Shown here piece by piece: positions 57,232 to 64,000 of a stretch of 64,000 nucleotides of DNA. Source of the stretch: Paenibacillus arenilitoris. Its GTDB lineage: Bacteria > Bacillota > Bacilli > Paenibacillales > Paenibacillaceae. The DNA is taken from assembly GCF_014705655.1 (NCBI RefSeq), contig NZ_JACXIY010000029.1:1-64000 (forward strand). The letters run 5' to 3'. Under the pieces are notes generated by a model. It saw only the letters and a program-made list of their open reading frames with translations. It was not told the origin of the DNA and searched no databases. Each line of letters begins with the position of its first letter. Position 1 is the first letter of the stretch. The translations under genes and the position numbers were made by a program.

Positions 57232-58131
57232 TCAGAAAATACTTGAGCCTCTGACCTTCTTGGTAATGATATTCGCAATCACAAGAAGGATGATGCTGAC
57301 AACCGACTTCAGTATTCCTACCGCAACGCCATAGGAATAGTCATGGTTGCTAATGCCGAGCCGGTAGACGTATAGATCAAGCACCTCAATGTTGTCGGCG
57401 GTCAAAGCATTCTTGTAGACCAAATATTGCTCCAAGCCAACGTTCAAGAAGTTTCCGATGCCGAGAATAAGCAAAACGATATAGGTGGGCATCAGGCCCG
57501 GAAGCGTGATGTGCAGCGCCGACTTGAATCTGCCCGCACCGTCAATGACGGCCGCTTCATACATTTCCTGATCGATTGAACTGATGCTGGCGACATAAAC
57601 GATCGCGCTCCAGCCAAGCCCTTTCCAAATCCCGAGAACGGTCTGAAACCAATAGACGGCTTCGCCGTTGGTTAGAATATTGGTCGGGTTTGACACCAAT
57701 CCGAGAGAAAACAATATCTGATTCAGTAAACCTTCTGTGGAAAATATCATAAACGTAAGCGAAAACACGATAATCCAGCTTACGAAGTTAGGCAGCGTCG
57801 TTGCGGTTTGAACGAACATTTTAAACCGTTTGAACCTGATTTCGTTCATCATTATGGCAAAAATCATCGGCAGAGGCGAGAGCGCAAGACCGATAAATGC
57901 AAAAATCAACGTGTTCTTCATGACGCGGATCATGTCCGCTTTGTCCGTGAAGATCAACTCAAAAAACTTGAAGCCTACAAACTCGTTCTCAAAAAGCGGA
58001 ATGCCCGCCTTATAGTCGAAGAAAGCATAAATCCATCCGAACAATGGCATGTAGCTAAACAGAAACACCAATGCCATCAATGGAATCGCCATATACAGCA
58101 AGCCATATCGAGCATTATTCCTGTAATTCAT
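57232..58131 (-). CDS. ABC permease, LplB/YteP type
   Basis: A 299-residue permease with six membrane segments and EAA loop EAAVIDGAGRFKSALHITLP. It forms with the LplC-type permease the channel of an importer for oligosaccharides, probably fucosylated ones. Confidence 0.9.
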   Translation of the reverse strand: MNYRNNARYGLLYMAIPLMALVFLFSYMPLFGWIYAFFDYKAGIPLFENEFVGFKFFELIFTDKADMIRVMKNTLIFAFIGLALSPLPMIFAIMMNEIRFKRFKMFVQTATTLPNFVSWIIVFSLTFMIFSTEGLLNQILFSLGLVSNPTNILTNGEAVYWFQTVLGIWKGLGWSAIVYVASISSIDQEMYEAAVIDGAGRFKSALHITLPGLMPTYIVLLILGIGNFLNVGLEQYLVYKNALTADNIEVLDLYVYRLGISNHDYSYGVAVGILKSVVSIILLVIANIITKKVRGSSIF

Positions 58132-58163
58132 AGTTCACCAGCTTTCTGTTGTAGGAACAAGGT

Positions 58164-58197
58164 GAGAAAGCCGCAAAATTTGGCGGCTTTCTCACTA
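58164..58197 (-). other. Intercistronic hairpin between the solute-binding protein and permease genes
   Basis: GTGAGAAAGCCGC pairs with GCGGCTTTCTCAC around an A/T-rich loop. There is no T run, so it is not a full terminator. Such stems often protect the upstream mRNA so that more binding protein than permease is made. Confidence 0.65.
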
Positions 58198-58218
58198 TTC
58201 GGCTTTTCTTGCCGATCA

Positions 58219-59949
58219 TTATTTTTTATCTACAGACATGACATACTCCCTTGAAGCGTTCCATTGCTGCTGCCACCACTGCCAGGCCTTATCCGCTCCG
58301 GCGGCATTGATATCTTTGATAAATTTGTCGCGAGCTGCGTTGAACTCCTCGTCATTCTTGGCCATAACGAGCGTCGGGATGGCCTTTGTCGCGATTTCGT
58401 CCATCTTGGCGTCAATCCGCGAAATGTCGGACGGCGCGCCTCCGATTCCAATATTAATGGTGGCTGCAAGCGAGCTGCTCTGGTCGAAATGTTTGCCTTC
58501 GGCAACCATGTTCATCTGAAGCTGTCCGGGATATTCTACATTGTAGTGCTTGGCAAAGTCCTTTTGCAGAGGCGACAGAGTAGCTAAGAGCGCTTCCTTG
58601 GTTTGAAACAGATCATAGGCGTAACCATCCGGGTGCTTGGATTTCCCTCCCGCGCCTATGATATTGTGCATGCTTCCGATCCCGGTCTTGGACCATTCGT
58701 CGCTATTTCCTGAATTGCGCAAGTCGATCGTACTTTGCATAATCGTCGGTACGCCGTCCTTATACTCCCAGTGCTTGCCTTCGACTCCCGAGTAGTGAAG
58801 ACGGTTGCCTTCCGGGCTGTCGAGGAAATCAAATAATTGTACCGCTTTTTCAATATTCTTCGATGTGGAAGTAATGAACATTTCCTTATCGCCCCAGCCG
58901 GCGATTGGACGTTCGCCATACCATGAATATTGGCCTTCCGCAGGAATCGCCATAAAACCTTTTATGGTATTCGGATCCGCTTGCTTCATCGCTTCATTGT
59001 ATTTGCCTACGTCCCAGGTAATCTTGGCGCCAACATACTGGCCTCTTGCGGCTTTTTCATTCATTTCCTCGGACTTCATGGTGAAGCTGTCCGGATCGAA
59101 GAGTCCTTCGCGGTTGAGCCGGTTAAACAGCTTCATCGCCGCCCAGAACGGAGACTTATCCACATCGAGGTAGTTTTGGATCAGAGAGTTGTCCTTGACG
59201 CTCGATGCGTAACCCCAAGTTGTGTTGTTCACGTAACCCATGGTTGCAAATTTGCCAATGTTCCATTGCCACAGCCCGTCCGCACCCGGGATCCCCATGC
59301 CGTAAACCTTTTGACCAGTCTCGGTTTCGGGTTGCAAATCCCTCATCTGCTTCAGTACATGGATGTAATCGTCATCGTTTGCAATCTTGGGCGCGCCGAG
59401 CTGCTTGAACAGATCCCAACGAACGACGTAGCCTGCCCAGCCTTCCGAACCGATATCCCCGCCTTCCAAACTGGTGTTGGGCGTACGGAAGTATAGCTTC
59501 CCGTCTTCATTGCTTAAGAACTTGCGGACGATGTCGTTTCTAGTCGTGTAGGAATCGATGTTTGTACCGTACTCGTCAAGGTAGTCGTCCAGCGGCACCG
59601 CAAGCTTTGAATCAAGAACCTGTTGAACATAACTTACAGGAATGGCCATCATATCGGGAAGATCGTTGCCAGCCAGCGCAAGGTTCAGCTTATCCATATC
59701 ATAGATTTCCCATTCGAGCTTGATGTTCAGTTTTTTTTCAATTTCGACCGTCATATCATCCGGCCACCATTTCTCGTCCATGAGATTGCTCCCGCCGAGC
59801 GCGCCGAAGGTGAGCGTGACCGTTTCGGAATTTTCTCCGCTTGGCTGATTTGAATTTGAGTTTGGATTCGGGGAATTCGTGCAAGCGGCCATAAGCATTC
59901 CAACCATGGATATAATGACCATAGAATTGATGAATTTCTTTGCCTTCAT
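58219..59949 (-). CDS. Substrate-binding lipoprotein, LplA/YtcQ type
   Basis: A 576-residue lipoprotein: lipobox MVGMLMAACTNS, Asn/Ser-rich linker, then the long family 1 binding protein typical of LplA-like importers (WWPDDMTVEIEKKLNIKLEW). First gene of the transporter operon, behind AAAGGGGGAG and a cre site. No ATPase in the operon, a shared MsmX-like one is expected. Confidence 0.9.
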   Translation of the reverse strand: MKAKKFINSMVIISMVGMLMAACTNSPNPNSNSNQPSGENSETVTLTFGALGGSNLMDEKWWPDDMTVEIEKKLNIKLEWEIYDMDKLNLALAGNDLPDMMAIPVSYVQQVLDSKLAVPLDDYLDEYGTNIDSYTTRNDIVRKFLSNEDGKLYFRTPNTSLEGGDIGSEGWAGYVVRWDLFKQLGAPKIANDDDYIHVLKQMRDLQPETETGQKVYGMGIPGADGLWQWNIGKFATMGYVNNTTWGYASSVKDNSLIQNYLDVDKSPFWAAMKLFNRLNREGLFDPDSFTMKSEEMNEKAARGQYVGAKITWDVGKYNEAMKQADPNTIKGFMAIPAEGQYSWYGERPIAGWGDKEMFITSTSKNIEKAVQLFDFLDSPEGNRLHYSGVEGKHWEYKDGVPTIMQSTIDLRNSGNSDEWSKTGIGSMHNIIGAGGKSKHPDGYAYDLFQTKEALLATLSPLQKDFAKHYNVEYPGQLQMNMVAEGKHFDQSSSLAATINIGIGGAPSDISRIDAKMDEIATKAIPTLVMAKNDEEFNAARDKFIKDINAAGADKAWQWWQQQWNASREYVMSVDKK

Positions 59950-59978
59950 ATTAAATCTCCCCCTTTGTTAAGGTTGTA

Positions 59979-59992
59979 TGTAAAGCGCTTAC
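59979..59992 (-). promoter_or_regulatory. Catabolite-responsive element (cre)
   Basis: TGTAAAGCGCTTAC matches the CcpA consensus TGWAARCGYTWNCW almost fully and is palindromic. It lies 30 bp upstream of the binding-protein gene, so CcpA-mediated glucose repression of the operon is likely. Confidence 0.8.
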
Positions 59993-60040
59993 TTCTCTTT
60001 AACAATAACAAAAACGGCTATAGGGGAACTATAACCGTTT

Positions 60041-61903
60041 TTACCGACTTTTTGTATGATCTACAGATTCTTGGACTTTTTTATGATTGATTTTAACGAT
60101 CACTCTCGTACCGCGGCCTTCCGTCGATTCGATCGCCAGTCCGGATTCGTTTCCAGCCGCAAGCTTAACCCTTTTATTGACATTGATCAGCCCTATATGC
60201 GTTTCACTGAGGCCTTCCTCGTCACTGGCCATAATCTCCCTTGAAAATTTACTATTATAGTCATCTGCCAATAAAGGATCCATTCCTGCTCCGTCATCGG
60301 AAACGGCAATAGTTAAAATGTCTCCGTCCGTAATAAGAGCTATTCGAATAAACAGCTGTTGATTTTGAATGAAAGCGTGTTCAAAACAATTTTCAATGAT
60401 CGGCTGGAGTGAAAACCTGGGTATCCTGTTGCTCTGAACTTGCTCGATATGACCGGCGTCCCCATACTCGACAACATGCTCAACCTGATTGCCGAACCTC
60501 AACTCCATTAGATGGAGATAATTTTCAATGAATTGCAGCTCTTCTTTGACTGTCCAGAGAAACTGCTGCGAGCTGAATACAGGCCGCAACAGTTTAATCA
60601 GCACGATAAGCGCATCCGCTACGTTGTCTGCGCCGGAGAGCGTTGCCATCCATCTAATCGACACGATCGTATTATAAAAGAAGTGCGGCTTGATCTGATT
60701 TTGAAGGGCGACCAACTCCAGCTTATGCTTTTCTCTTTCCATCATTTTGCTATTCTCCATAAGAGAATGAATGTTGTCCAGCATATCGTTAAATGCAGAA
60801 CCTATGACATCAATCTCATAAACGCCGGTATTGCGGTTTGTTTTCTGCATCAAATCCCCTTTACCGACTTTTCGAATGACCTTTAGAAGAGCGTTTAGCG
60901 GCTTCGTAACAATCATAAGCCCTATCGAGTAAAGCACTACGATTAAAATCGCCACACCGATTGCGACCAGAATCATGATTGGCTTGATGATAGAGACGTT
61001 TTGTTGATAAAACGATACAGGCATGGTTTTTATAATCCACCACCCTGTTGTTTTCAAGCGATAATAGACAACCTGATTTCTTTCATGATTTGAAGATACC
61101 TCGAAGCTTCCTAATTGGGTACTTTTGTCGATATCGTCAAAATAGTAGGGGACTTCGCCGAACCTGTCAAGGTTCGTGCCTGAGAATAGTCTGCCCTGTT
61201 CGTCCAACATAACGATTTCGCTGTGTTCTTCGCTTAGCTGACCGTAATATTGGCGCAGGACGCTTTCTTTAAGCGACACGAGCAGGACGTCTCCGAAATT
61301 TTTGGAATTCCGTTTCTTTTCGATTGATCTAATTCCGGCAATGAATATATCGGAAGACTGAAGAGCCCCTTTGGCGGCGCTCTGTGAGAAATATACTTTC
61401 GGAAACTGTGTAGCCCACACGATTTTCCCTGGATTATGAATGGCTTCAGTATATTCTTTGGTTGAATAAAAAGGGTGATAACGATTGTTTGAAAAGAATG
61501 TCCGATGATAGGACGATCCGCCTATCGCCCCGTCGTGCTTAAAAATGATAGCAGCCTTCATAAAATCATAAGAAGCAAGCATTTTATCCAATTGGATGAT
61601 CAGTTCTTTTTTTCCCTGTACTTTTTCTATTTCCCCTAGTTCATTATTGTGGATAAACTCCTGAACGGATTCCATGTTCTGCACCGACAGAGAAAAGGCC
61701 AACGTATTGCTCAAAAGCAGTTCTATGCTTGTTTCTACCTTTGAAAAGCCTTCAACCGTTGATTTTTCGTTTTCCTTCAGCATGATATCGGTTACAAATT
61801 GAATGATGATCGTAAACCCAATGGTCAGAGACATGGTAATCACAATCAGAGTGATAAGGAGCATTCTATATTTGATTTGGCCGAATAATAACGATAGCTT
61901 CAT
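60041..61903 (-). CDS. YesM-type sensor histidine kinase
   Basis: A 620-residue kinase: two membrane helices (about 15-37 and 305-330) around a Cache-like sensor, HAMP, then the His_kinase (LytS/YesM) motif LVALQNQIKPHFFYNTIVSI, and ATPase motifs PIIENCFEHAF, DDGAGM and HIGLINVNKRVKL. ATG 61903 is chosen over a TTG overlapping the regulator stop. Divergent in direction of control: it lies upstream of the transporter operon and probably senses the fucoside or its binding protein. Confidence 0.88.
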   Translation of the reverse strand: MKLSLLFGQIKYRMLLITLIVITMSLTIGFTIIIQFVTDIMLKENEKSTVEGFSKVETSIELLLSNTLAFSLSVQNMESVQEFIHNNELGEIEKVQGKKELIIQLDKMLASYDFMKAAIIFKHDGAIGGSSYHRTFFSNNRYHPFYSTKEYTEAIHNPGKIVWATQFPKVYFSQSAAKGALQSSDIFIAGIRSIEKKRNSKNFGDVLLVSLKESVLRQYYGQLSEEHSEIVMLDEQGRLFSGTNLDRFGEVPYYFDDIDKSTQLGSFEVSSNHERNQVVYYRLKTTGWWIIKTMPVSFYQQNVSIIKPIMILVAIGVAILIVVLYSIGLMIVTKPLNALLKVIRKVGKGDLMQKTNRNTGVYEIDVIGSAFNDMLDNIHSLMENSKMMEREKHKLELVALQNQIKPHFFYNTIVSIRWMATLSGADNVADALIVLIKLLRPVFSSQQFLWTVKEELQFIENYLHLMELRFGNQVEHVVEYGDAGHIEQVQSNRIPRFSLQPIIENCFEHAFIQNQQLFIRIALITDGDILTIAVSDDGAGMDPLLADDYNSKFSREIMASDEEGLSETHIGLINVNKRVKLAAGNESGLAIESTEGRGTRVIVKINHKKVQESVDHTKSR

Positions 61904-61905
61904 GC

Positions 61906-63129
61906 TCAACCCTTTTTCTCAGTTCTAAACAGCATTTTTCTCCACTTGCTGGGACTTACGCCGATTTTATCTCTAAACATTCTGCTGAAATAAGCTTCAT
62001 CATTAAATCCGCAAATAGCTGCAATCTCGCTGATCGGCAAATCGGTCGACTCTAATTTCGATTTCGCGCGTTCAAGCCTGAGATGATTTAAGTACATAAT
62101 GAAGCTGATTCCTGTTTCTTGCGAGAAGAGATTGGAAAAATAATTCGTGCTTAGCCCTACCATCGCAGCAGCTGCATTCAGGGTTATATCTTGGCTTGAA
62201 TTGTTTTCAAGATAGTTGATGATCGATTTGATTTCGCTTCTGAAAATTTGATTTCTTCTAGAATGCTCATATTTGAGATCGTCAAAATAGATGCATTCGA
62301 ATAGTTCCGGCTGTCTGTGAATGGTCTGCCCAAATAAATCAATCAGTTCAGGAAGTTCTGACAGGTCATCAAACGTTTTAACCATGATGCCAAATCTGGT
62401 GGAACATGTCTTCTCAATCAATTTCCAAACACTCTTTATGTCCTCATGCAGCGAGCTGCTTTTTTTGTATAAGCAGATTAACCTGCTTTCCGTTCTACAG
62501 CAGACAATTCCGTCCAATCGTTCCTTAAACATTTCCATGATGGTCGGGATCAGTCTTTCCAACTTACCCTCTACAGGAAGAATGACTTCAAGCAATATGG
62601 CATAGTCCTCTGTGTTCCCCAATTTGCTTTTCAAAGTCATAAATGATTTAAAATCGATTTCCTTGCCTATGGCATACTTTTGCAGCAAGCTCTCAAAATT
62701 GTTCGGTGAATTTGTATCTCCCTTCTCAAGCTTCTTTCCGGAACCAAGATACTTCTGCTGAAGCTTTGACAATGTGCTTTTCATTTCGCTGTCTGTCATT
62801 GTCGCCTTTAGCAGGTAGGAAAAAATGTTGTATTTTGCTGCATTTTTAAGCGTTTCAAAGTCTTCGAGGCATGAAATGACCACGATTTCACATTCGTCAT
62901 CCTGTTCCCGGATTTTTCGTATGAGCTCGATTCCATCCATTCTTGGCATTCGAATATCCGTAAATACGATATCAGGCCGATGCTCCAGATATAAATCCAG
63001 CGCAGAATCGCCATCAGAAGCATCCGCTACAATGGTGAATGGCAGGCAGCTGTTTGAAATGGATACTTTCATTCCAATTCTGACTAAAAATTCATCTTCT
63101 GCAATCAAGACGGTCAAATCTTTGTTCAT
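61906..63129 (-). CDS. YesN-type response regulator with AraC DNA-binding domain
   Basis: A 407-residue regulator: receiver with Asp in DIVFTDIRMPRMDGIE, linker of about 160 residues, and AraC-type helices (ITLNAAAAMVGLSTNYFSNL and LPISEIAAICGFNDEAYFSR). ATG 63129 behind CGGGAG; the stop overlaps the kinase start. It should activate the transporter and fucosidase genes. Confidence 0.9.
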   Translation of the reverse strand: MNKDLTVLIAEDEFLVRIGMKVSISNSCLPFTIVADASDGDSALDLYLEHRPDIVFTDIRMPRMDGIELIRKIREQDDECEIVVISCLEDFETLKNAAKYNIFSYLLKATMTDSEMKSTLSKLQQKYLGSGKKLEKGDTNSPNNFESLLQKYAIGKEIDFKSFMTLKSKLGNTEDYAILLEVILPVEGKLERLIPTIMEMFKERLDGIVCCRTESRLICLYKKSSSLHEDIKSVWKLIEKTCSTRFGIMVKTFDDLSELPELIDLFGQTIHRQPELFECIYFDDLKYEHSRRNQIFRSEIKSIINYLENNSSQDITLNAAAAMVGLSTNYFSNLFSQETGISFIMYLNHLRLERAKSKLESTDLPISEIAAICGFNDEAYFSRMFRDKIGVSPSKWRKMLFRTEKKG

Positions 63130-63335
63130 TGCTCCCGGCCCCCTTATTGAATTGGAGTCGTAACCGAAGGTCTTGGGCGAAATAGAGCTGGATATCGAAA
63201 TCTTACGTGAACTTTTTAAAAAAACGCTTTCAATTGTGCATGGAGTTGAATACAGCAGCAAAAACAACGGAGAGCGAAGAAGTGACAGCCATGGAAAATA
63301 ACCAAAGATGCGCGTGATGCCTTATGAATGCCCAA

Positions 63336-63453
63336 AGCGGCTTTTCATGGAGAGGTGCGGCATGACAGGCTGACGGCCTGACGAGGCCCGGTTTTCGGGG
63401 CATCGCCGCATCGCCAATCATCATGCCCCACAGAGGCTCCATGTCAAGCCGCT
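63336..63453. repeat. 118-bp long imperfect palindrome
   Basis: AGCGGCTTTTCATGGAG (63336-63352) pairs with CTCCATGTCAAGCCGCT (63437-63453) at 15 of 17 positions, and inside it GTGCGGCATGA (63355-63365) pairs with TCATGCCCCAC (63421-63431). It is GC-rich within AT-rich surroundings and has no coding frame. The remainder of 63130-63553 shows no clear feature. Confidence 0.55.
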
Positions 63454-63553
63454 ACAGACCAAGCTGATTATATTCTCAATAAGTTCGAAGTAGATGGAAT
63501 TAGCCTAAACTAGTTTTAACATAATTCCTTTTCATGAGCAATGCGCAGATGCT

Positions 63554-64000
63554 TTATTTATAAACCGCCAGTCTCCTTATAACGGGCTCTGCCTTGGATT
63601 CGCTGCATACAAGCTTGATTGCAGAGATATTCTCCGGAATCCGGGACTTGATGCTGTGTATCCGTTTATGTCCTACGGAAATGCCGCTGCATAGAACGTT
63701 CCATACAGACCCGTCCCAGCCAGTTATATCATATTCCATGATCCGTTCTCCGTGACTAATATCTTCCATTATGACAATAGAGGAAATACGATCACCGCTT
63801 CCGAGATCGACGGTTAATTCATTTCCTCTTCCCGACGATTCTCCCAGGAGGTTACTCTCGTTGAAAATGTTGTTGATCATCTCTCCGAACCTGGTCAATT
63901 GCTCTGCATCCGCATTTGGTACAAGTCCCCGATTATCGATAACCATCCCTAGAAGCAAGTTCGTATTATGGCCTACCGTTTCAAAATACCGCTCTGCAAG
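63554..64000 (-). CDS. GH29 alpha-L-fucosidase, C-terminal part (5' end outside window)
   Basis: A minus-strand frame open to the window edge. HNTNLLLGMVIDNRGLVPNA matches the GH29 end-of-barrel motif seen in the first fucosidase (GANFLINIGPDRRGLLPE), followed by a C-terminal beta domain. It is a second, divergent fucosidase of the same locus; the catalytic domain lies beyond position 64000. Confidence 0.85.
   Translation of the reverse strand, partial: LAERYFETVGHNTNLLLGMVIDNRGLVPNADAEQLTRFGEMINNIFNESNLLGESSGRGNELTVDLGSGDRISSIVIMEDISHGERIMEYDITGWDGSVWNVLCSGISVGHKRIHSIKSRIPENISAIKLVCSESKAEPVIRRLAVYK

Overview
The window reads as chromosome of a spore-forming Firmicute close to Paenibacillus or Cohnella. 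The reasons are an overall GC-rich composition, strong AGGAGG-type ribosome binding sites with frequent GTG and TTG starts, a YheC/YheD-type spore-coat ATP-grasp protein, a spore-coat transglutaminase (Tgl), two sporulation-type sensor kinases, the bacillithiol-linked protein YtxJ, EcsAB, and a T-box in front of thrS. All gene calls rest on protein family resemblance read by eye; no database search was run.

Region 1-5.5 kb: a truncated YhgE/Pip-family membrane gene and its TetR repressor, each with a matching 23-bp TGACC-N13-GGTCA operator; a palindromic repeat; a COG2509-type FAD-dependent dehydrogenase preceded by a promoter, a guanine-class purine riboswitch and a terminator; ytxJ; and a LysP-like permease. 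Region 5.6-13 kb: a bacterial PH-domain protein, a DUF559-like nuclease fused to a winged helix, and a ureide degradation operon (allantoinase, allantoate amidohydrolase, ureidoglycine-glyoxylate aminotransferase) with divergent pucR. Together these take allantoin to glycine and oxalurate.

Region 13-24 kb: spore ATP-grasp gene; a three-gene cluster joining a PaaK/CoF-synthetase-like adenylating enzyme to the two enzymes that make L-2,3-diaminopropionate (SbnA, SbnB) with no siderophore synthetase nearby; an IDEAL-domain protein; OhrR with glutathione peroxidase; a CPBP-like membrane protein lacking its usual catalytic residues; an IS1595-like transposase relic that appears domesticated and sits under a LexA box; cyclophilin lipoprotein; methyltransferase; quinone oxidoreductase. 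Region 24-37 kb: tgl, ecsAB, HAD phosphatase, a secreted coiled-coil protein behind a promoter-terminator leader, an orphan kinase, a hairpin repeat array, a small unknown gene, thrS with T-box, an AraC regulator divergent from an unusual pyruvate kinase, and small unknown genes.

Region 37-55 kb: small membrane and unknown genes, a PAF-acetylhydrolase-like lipase, a KinB-like kinase, a nucleotidyltransferase, a tandem dual-hairpin repeat, a VOC protein, a two-component system divergent from a sugar-type ABC importer operon that contains an HlyD-like membrane fusion protein, a YtrA-type GntR/ABC operon ending in a sigma-like small protein, and a DoxX gene under a textbook class II FNR-type promoter, followed by three phased DnaA boxes. 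Region 55-64 kb is visibly more AT-rich and forms a fucoside utilisation locus: two GH29 alpha-L-fucosidases, an LplABC-like importer with a cre site, and a YesM/YesN-type two-component system. Its composition suggests separate ancestry.
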